Under the pieces are notes generated by a model. It was not told where the DNA came from and did not search any database. It saw only the letters and a list, made by a program, of their open reading frames with translations. Below are positions 57,006-62,263 of a stretch of DNA of 62,263 bases, one piece after another. A program made the position numbers and the translations under genes. Origin of the DNA: Elusimicrobia bacterium GWF2_62_30 (GTDB taxonomy: Bacteria > Elusimicrobiota > Elusimicrobia > Elusimicrobiales > UBA9959); NCBI GenBank assembly GCA_001799995.1, contig MGUK01000023.1, positions 1 through 62,263 of the forward strand. Reading direction: 5' to 3'. Position 1 is the first letter of the stretch, and every line of letters begins with the position of its first letter.

Positions 57006-57698
57006 TCAGATAAGGTTGAAAACATATTTAAGACCGAGATATACGCCCGCGGCGATAAAGATCCACCCGGTAACCGGCTTGGCGTAATGCTCGAATTTCC
57101 CGGCCAGTCCGGTTACGGCGGAGATCTTCTTGAGGCCGAAGTCCAACGCCACGGCCAGGCCGATCACGGGCAGGGCGGTGCCCAGGCCGTAGAGCAGCGG
57201 CAGCGAGAAAGGCGCGGAGTTGGCCGCCGCCAGCGGGATTATCACGCCGAAATACAGCGCCGCGGAAATAGGGCAGAAAGCCAGCGCAAAGATAAAACCC
57301 ATGAACAGGGAAGAAAGCGCTCCTGCTTTAGCCTTGAACCTGGACAAGTCGAAGAGATTGAAGCCTTCGAAGCCGCTCCCGAACATATCCAGCATGTACA
57401 TGCCGGCCAGCACCAGGATAGGCGACAGGGCCTGGTTGCCGTACTTCTGCATAAAGAAAGAAAAAGACGGCGCGGAAAGCAGGCTTTTTACCAGCAGGAA
57501 ACCGATGATGACATACGCCAGCGCCCGACCCAGGGCGTAAAGCAGGCCATGTCCCAGCACCGCCAGCTTATGCGAGCCGGAATGTTTTGAGATATAGGTC
57601 AGCGCGGCTATATTGGTGGCCAGCGGGCAGGGGCTCACCGAAGTGATCACACCCGTCCAGAGGGCCGTCAGCGCCGCCGCCCAGAATTCAGCGCTCAT
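57006..57698 (-). CDS. arsG: ArsG-like (CcdA/DsbD-related) permease
   Basis: The 230-residue inner-membrane protein has six TM segments and two half-repeats with Cys-Pro: SPCPLATN (Cys24) and AFCPISAALYFG (Cys142), as in the CcdA/DsbD TM family. Family members next to ArsF-type genes are named ArsG, efflux permeases for aromatic aminobenzylarsenicals in the arsEFG operon first described in Shewanella. A general disulfide-relay role is the alternative. The start overlaps arsF by 4 bases (ATGA). Confidence 0.78.
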   Translation of the reverse strand: MSAEFWAAALTALWTGVITSVSPCPLATNIAALTYISKHSGSHKLAVLGHGLLYALGRALAYVIIGFLLVKSLLSAPSFSFFMQKYGNQALSPILVLAGMYMLDMFGSGFEGFNLFDLSRFKAKAGALSSLFMGFIFALAFCPISAALYFGVIIPLAAANSAPFSLPLLYGLGTALPVIGLAVALDFGLKKISAVTGLAGKFEHYAKPVTGWIFIAAGVYLGLKYVFNLI

Positions 57699-58282
57699 TT
57701 CTCGTCCAGAAGTTTACGGGTTTCATCGGCGACATAAGACATAAAGGCCTCTTTATCTCCGAGCAGCTGCCAGACCTTGTCCAGCTTGCCCCATTTAAGC
57801 GGCTTCTCGCCGGCGTACTTCTGCACAACGACCGACTTGGAATTGAGCCAGTAATCCTGCACAAAGTGCTTGTTGGCGTCATCATCCACGTTCACGCCTT
57901 TAAACTCGATCTTCCAGCCCTTGTAGCCGGCGGCCAGTTTGGTGGTCACGGCCTCGCGGGTATAGGCCTCTATGGTCTGGCAGGAAGAACAGCGCGTGTT
58001 GGTGTAGAAGTAATAGACCATGGCGGTCTTTCCCTCGGCCGCAGGTTTGCCGGAAGGCTTTACCGCCTTAGCCGGGGTTTTCGTCTCTGACTTAACCACA
58101 GGCTGGGCGGCCTCCGCCGCAGCCGCCGCAACAGGCGCAGCCGTTGCCTTATCGCCGGAACAGCAGGGCAGGTTTTTATAGATAACCGCGCCCACGCTGA
58201 CCGCCACAAAGGCTATGAGCACATATTTCAACGCTTTGCCCGCGCCCGGCGCGGTCTTTTCGCCGTTTTCGCTTTCGGCCAT
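57695..58282 (-). CDS. arsF: ArsF-like thioredoxin-fold membrane protein
   Basis: The 195-residue protein has one N-terminal TM anchor (about 18-36), a Cys pair (40-41), an Ala/Pro linker (45-82), and a thioredoxin-like domain with the redox motif NTRCSSCQTIEAYT (Cys98, Cys101). The tail (YWLNSKSVVVQKYAGEKPLKWGKLDKVWQLL) fits the ArsF family, the redox subunit of a nitroreductase that reduces aromatic nitro-arsenicals. It is one base after the small thioredoxin gene. Confidence 0.78.
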   Translation of the reverse strand: MAESENGEKTAPGAGKALKYVLIAFVAVSVGAVIYKNLPCCSGDKATAAPVAAAAAEAAQPVVKSETKTPAKAVKPSGKPAAEGKTAMVYYFYTNTRCSSCQTIEAYTREAVTTKLAAGYKGWKIEFKGVNVDDDANKHFVQDYWLNSKSVVVQKYAGEKPLKWGKLDKVWQLLGDKEAFMSYVADETRKLLDEK

Positions 58283-58283
58283 A

Positions 58284-58529
58284 TTATTTCGACTCCGAGA
58301 TTATTTTTTTAAGTTCTTCCATGGACGGGATCTTGGCGGCGAATTTCACCTCGTCGTTTACGGCCAGGGCCGGCGTCATCATCACGCCCATGTCGGTTAT
58401 CTTGTTTATGTCGTTTATCTTCTCCATCTCGTACTCTATGCCGAGCTCCTTGGCCGCCGCTTCAGCGGCCGCGTAAAGTTTATTGCACTTGGGACAGCCC
58501 ATGCCGAGTACCTGTATTTTCTTTTTCAT
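58284..58529 (-). CDS. Small thioredoxin (MTH895/TM0996 type), likely ArsE-role
   Basis: The 81-residue protein has a glutaredoxin-like fold with an N-terminal GMGCPKC (Cys12, Cys15), VMMTPALAVNDEVKFAAKIPSMEEL, the cis-Pro segment. Such small redox proteins occur in organoarsenical operons with ArsP and ArsF, where they may supply electrons. AAGGAGACCAAG precedes the ATG, nearly identical to the arsM Shine-Dalgarno. Naming it ArsE is inference. Confidence 0.85.
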   Translation of the reverse strand: MKKKIQVLGMGCPKCNKLYAAAEAAAKELGIEYEMEKINDINKITDMGVMMTPALAVNDEVKFAAKIPSMEELKKIISESK

Positions 58530-58540
58530 CTTGGTCTCCT

Positions 58541-59842
58541 TTAAAAGAACGCGCCGAAGAACATGCCGCTGAAGGTAGACATTATCACCACCAACGCCAC
58601 ATAGACCGCGGTTTTCCTGGTGCCCATTACGCTTTTAAGCACCAGCATACTGGGCAGCGAAAGCGCCGGCCCCGCCAGCAGCAGCGCCAGCGCCGGGCCT
58701 TTGCCCATGCCGGAGCCCAGCAGCCCCTGCAGTATCGGGATCTCGGTGAGGGTGGCGAAATACATGAAGGCCGCCACTATGGACGAGAAGAAGTTGGCCG
58801 AGAAAGAATTGCCGCCCACCGCCCAGGCCACCCAGGCGGAAGGGATAACGCCCTCGTGCCCGGGTCTGCCCAGCAGGAAGCCGGACACCAGCACGCCGCC
58901 GATAAGCAGCGGGAAGATCTGCTTGGAGAGATCCCAGGAAGCGGCGAACCAATCGTTCAGCTCCCCCTCGCCTGAGGAATTCAGCACCCAGGACAGGCCG
59001 ATGAAACCGGCAGAGAAGGAAAGTATGGGCAGGTCCGGCATGAACATTGCCAGCAGCAGGGCCGGCAGGCCGGCAAGCCCCAGTTTTTTACTATCAGCGC
59101 CAAACCAAGCCTTCAGCATGAACTGCAACGAGACGGCGAAGAAAGCGGTCAGCGGCCATTTAACGCCGTACACGGCGTGGAAGAAAACGTCGGAAGGTTC
59201 TGCTTTCGCCCAGTTGGCGAAAACCAGCACCGCAGCCATGGAAGCGAAATACAGCGTGGTCTGCCACAGCGGCCTTTTTACTTCCGGCTCAGGCAACTCG
59301 GCCTGCGCGGCGGCCTTGGCCGCCTCTTCATGTCTGTACATAAAATGCATGGCAAGGCCTATGACCACGCTGAACACTACCGCGCCTATGGCGCGGGCGG
59401 CGCCCAGTTCAAAACCCAGTATGCGGGCGGTCAGCACTATGGCCAGCACGTTGATGGCCGGGCCGGAGTAAAGGAAAGCTATAGCCGGGCCAAGCCCCGC
59501 GCCGCGTTTGTAAATACCTGCGAACAGCGGCAGCACTGTGCAGGAACAGACAGCGAGGATGGTTCCGGAAACGGAAGCCACACCGTAGGAAAGGAATTTA
59601 TTGGCCTTCGCGCCGAAATACTTCATAACCGAAGCCTGGCTGACGAAGGCGGAGATGCCGCCGGCTATAAAGAGCGCGGGTATAAGGCAGAGCACCACAT
59701 GCTCGCGGGTGTACCACTTGGTCAGCGCCAGCGCTTCCGTTATAGCGCCGTCGAACCGTGCCGAGCCCACCGGGAGGAAATACAGTACGAAGAAGACCGT
59801 TACGAAACCCGCCAGCCATTTCCATTCGTCTTTCCAGTTCAT
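58541..59842 (-). CDS. ArsP-like permease (DUF318/PF03773 family)
   Basis: The 433-residue inner-membrane protein has about 10 TM segments. VCSCTVLPLFAGIYKRGAGLGPAIAFLYSGPAINVLAI contains Cys99 and Cys101, the C-x-C conserved in this family; ArsP exports trivalent methyl and aromatic arsenicals. I chose ATG 59842, coupled to arsR by ATGA; the longer frame lies inside arsR. Related proteins are also annotated as Cu/Zn efflux permeases, so the substrate needs testing. Confidence 0.85.
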   Translation of the reverse strand: MNWKDEWKWLAGFVTVFFVLYFLPVGSARFDGAITEALALTKWYTREHVVLCLIPALFIAGGISAFVSQASVMKYFGAKANKFLSYGVASVSGTILAVCSCTVLPLFAGIYKRGAGLGPAIAFLYSGPAINVLAIVLTARILGFELGAARAIGAVVFSVVIGLAMHFMYRHEEAAKAAAQAELPEPEVKRPLWQTTLYFASMAAVLVFANWAKAEPSDVFFHAVYGVKWPLTAFFAVSLQFMLKAWFGADSKKLGLAGLPALLLAMFMPDLPILSFSAGFIGLSWVLNSSGEGELNDWFAASWDLSKQIFPLLIGGVLVSGFLLGRPGHEGVIPSAWVAWAVGGNSFSANFFSSIVAAFMYFATLTEIPILQGLLGSGMGKGPALALLLAGPALSLPSMLVLKSVMGTRKTAVYVALVVIMSTFSGMFFGAFF

Positions 59843-60138
59843 AGTTTCGCTTTCCTTTTGCTGAAATTGGCGCAAACCGCGAGGTTCAGCACGCACCGGA
59901 GCTTTAACTTGTAAATTATCTGATTCCCCTTCCTTGTAGAATCGACGATGCCGGCGCCGCGCAGCACCGACAGATGTTTGGAAATAGTAGACACGTCGTC
60001 GCCCACCATATCCGTAAGCTCGCACACGCAGGTGTCCCTTTTGCCGAGCTGATGCACGATGAAAAGCCGGGTCGGATGTCCAAGCGCCTTAAAAGCGGCG
60101 GCTTCCCCGGAATACACATCAAGGATAGATCGTTTCAT
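59839..60138 (-). CDS. ArsR/SmtB family repressor (operon B)
   Basis: The 99-residue winged-helix protein has CVCELTDMVGDDVSTISKHLSVLRGAGIV, with the As(III)-binding CVC on the DNA-recognition helix, and two Cys residues near the C-terminus (RCVLNLAVC). The start ATG 60138 is exactly 6 bases after TAGAAT, which predicts a fully leaderless mRNA. It heads operon B, so it would control the organoarsenical genes. Confidence 0.92.
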   Translation of the reverse strand: MKRSILDVYSGEAAAFKALGHPTRLFIVHQLGKRDTCVCELTDMVGDDVSTISKHLSVLRGAGIVDSTRKGNQIIYKLKLRCVLNLAVCANFSKRKAKL

Positions 60139-60144
60139 TTTGCT

Positions 60145-60173
60145 ATTCTACCATATAGCCAAATAGATGTCAA
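60145..60173 (-). promoter_or_regulatory. arsR operon B promoter and operator
   Basis: On the minus strand TTGACA (60168-60173), 17 bases and TAGAAT (60145-60150). Start of transcription is expected at the A of the ATG (60138). CTATT...AATAG (60143-60147 and 60162-60166) forms a partial dyad over the spacer and -10, a likely ArsR operator. Confidence 0.82.
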
Positions 60174-60223
60174 ATACAGCCGCGCGTCCTGATTCCGGAA
60201 GACCGCCGCCTCTCTCTATTCGC

Positions 60224-60229
60224 TATAAT
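60224..60229 (+). promoter_or_regulatory. -10 box of the pseudouridine synthase gene
   Basis: A perfect TATAAT ends 6 bases before the ATG at 60236, so transcription would start at the A of the start codon. The -35 region is poor (GACCGC at 60201-60206). AAGGG is directly adjacent to the ATG and too close for ribosome binding. Confidence 0.55.
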
Positions 60230-60235
60230 CAAGGG

Positions 60236-60952
60236 ATGGAACAAAACCGCGGAAAGGTCCCGCTCGAGAGGGCCCTGTCCAAGATCGGCGCCGCTTCCCG
60301 CACCCAGACCAGGGAATGGGCGCGCGCGGGGCGCATCAAGGTCAACGGCCGCGTCGTAATGGACCCCATGTTCCCGGTTGTCCCCGAGACCGACAAGTTC
60401 ACCGTGGACGGCAAGCCGATAATAAGGGACGTCTGGCAGGCGGTGATGCTCCATAAGCCGGGCGACGTCGTCACCACTAAGTCCGACGAAAAAGGCCGGC
60501 GCACGGTCTACGACCTGCTCCCCCCCGAACTGAAGAACCTCCACCCGGTCGGCCGCCTGGACATGGCCTCCACGGGCCTGCTGATCCTCACCAACGACAC
60601 GCGCCTGTCCGCCTACCTGACCGACCCGGTCAACTCCATTCTGCGCACCTACGTGGTGACCGTGACCGGGCTCGTTACCGAGGCCGAGCTGGCCAAAGCC
60701 GCGGGCGGCATAATGGACGACGGGGAGCTGCTCAAGCCGGCCGCCTTAACGCTGCGCAAAGCCAGCACAAAAGAGTCGCATTTGATAGTGGAGCTTACCG
60801 AAGGCAAGAACCGCGAGATCCGCAGGCTTTTCGCCGCACTGGGCCACGAAGTCACCCGCCTTAAGCGCATCTCATTCGGAGTATTGAAGCTGGGCGACCT
60901 GGAACCCGGCAAGTTCCGCCCCCTCACCCGCGAAGAATTACCCTACAAATAG
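60236..60952 (+). CDS. RsuA/RluB/RluE-type pseudouridine synthase
   Basis: The 238-residue rRNA-modifying enzyme has an S4 RNA-binding domain (about 8-60: LERALSKIGAASRTQTREWARAGRIKVNG), then the catalytic fold with Asp109 in HPVGRLDMASTGLLILTND, and TEGKNREIRRLF near the C-terminus. The exact rRNA target (16S position 516 or a 23S site) cannot be told from the sequence. I chose ATG 60236 because the longer open frame would cover the promoter. Confidence 0.93.
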   Translation: MEQNRGKVPLERALSKIGAASRTQTREWARAGRIKVNGRVVMDPMFPVVPETDKFTVDGKPIIRDVWQAVMLHKPGDVVTTKSDEKGRRTVYDLLPPELKNLHPVGRLDMASTGLLILTNDTRLSAYLTDPVNSILRTYVVTVTGLVTEAELAKAAGGIMDDGELLKPAALTLRKASTKESHLIVELTEGKNREIRRLFAALGHEVTRLKRISFGVLKLGDLEPGKFRPLTREELPYK

Positions 60953-60979
60953 ATATTCCCAATCCCACCGAGCCAAACT

Positions 60980-61111
60980 GCATGGGCGCCGCGGGGACCG
61001 GGTTAGCAAACCCTTCCGTAGGCCGAAGCTTGCATAGCGCCGAGGCCGGAGGATGAGCGAGGCACGGTGTGCCGAGCGCGGTTTGCGTTCCGGTCCCCGC
61101 GGCACCCATGC
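60980..61111. repeat. Large nested-hairpin element
   Basis: Two 22-base arms, GCATGGG(C/T)GCCGCGGGGACCGG, one mismatch, lie at 60980-61001 and 61090-61111 in inverted orientation. Inside, GCAAACC/GGTTTGC (61006-61012 and 61080-61086) pair again, and the core has GGCAC/GTGCC and CTTC/GAAG hairpins. There is no T-tract and no open frame. It lies between two convergent genes. It resembles a non-autonomous mobile repeat or a structured RNA; the class is unknown. Confidence 0.75.
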
Positions 61112-61164
61112 GGAGCAATGGATGGTAACTCCGTAAACATTAATATAAGGAAAACTCGTGAGTC

Positions 61165-62263
61165 TCACCCGCGGGAGCGGGCGTCCAGCTCTTCCCAGCG
61201 CTTGAACAGGGCGTTCACTTTGGCGCGGGCCTCTTCCAGCTTCTCCTGCCGGCGGTGCAGCTCTTCCGCGTCGCGGGCAATGGCCGGGTCTTCCAGCGCC
61301 GCGGACGCGGCCTCAGCCTTCTTCTCCGCGGCCCTGATGGCGCTGTCAATATTGCGCAATTCAGACTCTTCTTTATGGTCCAGGGCCGGTGCCGCTTGCG
61401 CGGCCGGGGCCTTGCCCGGCCCGGCGGCGGTATTGCGCAGGGCCACCCACTCTTCCCACTGTTCCAGCCCGCCGTGGAACCCGTGCCCGCCCCGGCCGTC
61501 CAGCCCCAGGATGGCCCCGCAGATGCGGTCCAGCAGGTAGCGGTCATGGGTCACCAGCACCAGCGCGCCGGGGAACTCCCGCAGGCCGCTCTCCAACACC
61601 TCCAGCGACTGTATGTCCAGGTCGTTGGTAGGCTCGTCGAGCAGCAGCAGGTCGGCCGGCGTGCGCATCAGCCCCGCTATCAGCACGCGAGACTGTTCCC
61701 CGCCCGAAAGCCGGCGCAGCGAAAAATCCAGCTGCTCGGGGCGGAACAGGAAGCGGTGCGCCCAATTGTTTATGTGCACGAAATTGCCTTTGTATTCCAC
61801 GTGCTCGCCGGCGGGGCACAAGGCGCGGCGCAGGGTAAGGTCCAGGTTCAGTTGGTCGCGGTGCTGGTCGAATACGGCCACCTTCAGGCCGTCGGCCAGC
61901 TTGACCGTGCCGGAGTCCGGCGCCAGCTGCCCGGCCAGCAGCTTCAGCAGCGTAGTCTTGCCGCTGCCGTTCTCGCCCAGCAGGCCCAGTTTGTCGCCCG
62001 GGCGCAGCGCCAGGTCCAGCGGGCCGAACAGCCTGCGCCCGCCCATGGCCTTGGTAACCCTGGTGACGTTCACCAGCCGGTTGGCCTGGCGGTCCCCCGC
62101 CAGGAAATCTATCGTGGTAGTGCGGCCCTGCGAGTTGCGGTATTCCAGCTCGGATAATTCTCCGATAAGGCGGCCGGCGCGGTCTATGCGCGCCTTCTGC
62201 TTGGTGGTGCGCGCGCGCGGGCCTTTGCGCAGCCACTCTATTTCCCCCCGCACGATGTTGCGC
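61165..62263 (-). CDS. ABC-F family ATPase (Uup-like), N-terminus cut by window end
   Basis: 366 codons of the C-terminal part are visible. The linker RGEIEWLRKGPRARTTKQKARI is typical of Uup-type ABC-F proteins. The second ABC domain has Walker A GENGSGKTT, signature LSGGEQSR and Walker B LLLLDEPTNDLD. A C-terminal coiled coil (about the last 90 residues, for example EESELRNIDSAIRAAEKKAEAASA) follows, as in Uup. These proteins act on ribosomes or, for Uup, on DNA junctions and ribosome assembly. The first ABC domain lies outside the window. Confidence 0.92.
   Translation of the reverse strand, partial: RNIVRGEIEWLRKGPRARTTKQKARIDRAGRLIGELSELEYRNSQGRTTTIDFLAGDRQANRLVNVTRVTKAMGGRRLFGPLDLALRPGDKLGLLGENGSGKTTLLKLLAGQLAPDSGTVKLADGLKVAVFDQHRDQLNLDLTLRRALCPAGEHVEYKGNFVHINNWAHRFLFRPEQLDFSLRRLSGGEQSRVLIAGLMRTPADLLLLDEPTNDLDIQSLEVLESGLREFPGALVLVTHDRYLLDRICGAILGLDGRGGHGFHGGLEQWEEWVALRNTAAGPGKAPAAQAAPALDHKEESELRNIDSAIRAAEKKAEAASAALEDPAIARDAEELHRRQEKLEEARAKVNALFKRWEELDARSRG

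Noticed and set aside
59843..60025. N-terminal extension of the ArsP-like permease
   Set aside because: The 61 extra residues lie inside arsR in another frame. ATG 59842 with the ATGA overlap is better.
60980..61111. Large hairpin as an integron attC site or intrinsic terminator
   Set aside because: There is no integrase or cassette array, no attC core triplets in the right place, and no T-tract at either end.

Overview
This is a 62 kb, GC-rich chromosomal segment from a Gram-negative (diderm) bacterium. An OmpA-type lipoprotein, a FadL-type porin, lipobox proteins, periplasmic enzymes and type IV pilus machinery all point that way. The gene mix (TPR-rich secreted proteins, a subtilase with a C-terminal FlgD-like fold, LysM-FecR, PilB) suggests an uncultivated lineage such as Elusimicrobiota. 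That assignment is inference at low confidence, because no rRNA gene lies in the window. Genes are tightly packed, with many 4-base ATGA overlaps. GC-rich codon use leaves long stop-free frames antisense to real genes.

Layout. 1-17.1 kb, minus strand: pilB (cut by the window start), DUF192, a secreted subtilase, a secreted two-repeat protein, a HAD phosphatase, efp, an htpX/lemA pair, an M24 peptidase, then a long run with a GT2 glycosyltransferase, rsmA, murC, a THEP1-like protein without a P-loop, a TPR protein, LysM-FecR, a sensor kinase, and rdgB. 17.1-26.2 kb, plus strand: a TPR protein, a C11 (clostripain-like) protease, a squalene/phytoene synthase, dcd, a TPR lipoprotein-like secreted protein and a PMT-type glycosyltransferase. 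26.2-35.5 kb, plus strand: rplM-rpsI, a UshA-like nucleotidase followed by two catalytically degenerate relatives (pseudo-UshA, pseudo-AphA), a HIT protein, and the classical rpsU-dnaG-rpoD operon with a terminator between rpsU and dnaG. 35.5-49.2 kb, mixed: an MscS-like TM-helix protein, rplU-rpmA-obgE, an OmpA lipoprotein, a second squalene synthase, MFS, anmK, cysK-cysE, MFS, a WD40 protein and a FadL porin.

49.4-60.1 kb, minus strand, is an arsenic island in two operons. Operon A reads arsR-arsM-(IscA-like, His-rich tail)-arsC-acr3-(PhnD-like lipoprotein): arsenate reduction, arsenite efflux and methylation. Operon B reads arsR-(ArsP-like permease)-(small thioredoxin)-(ArsF-like)-(ArsG-like): organic and aromatic arsenical reduction and export. 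Between them lie a dynamin-type GTPase, a 44-codon fragment of enolase, and a CstA pyruvate/peptide transporter. The window ends with an rsuA/rluB-type pseudouridine synthase, a large hairpin element, and an ABC-F (Uup-like) gene cut by the window end.

The most striking general signal is promoter placement. Many first-in-operon genes (both arsR genes, rplM, rplU, HIT, rsuA-like, the TPR gene at 17150, pilB, probably cstA, obgE and an MFS gene) have a -10 box only 6 to 11 bases before the start codon and no usable Shine-Dalgarno, which predicts leaderless mRNAs. Internal operon genes carry normal Shine-Dalgarno sequences.
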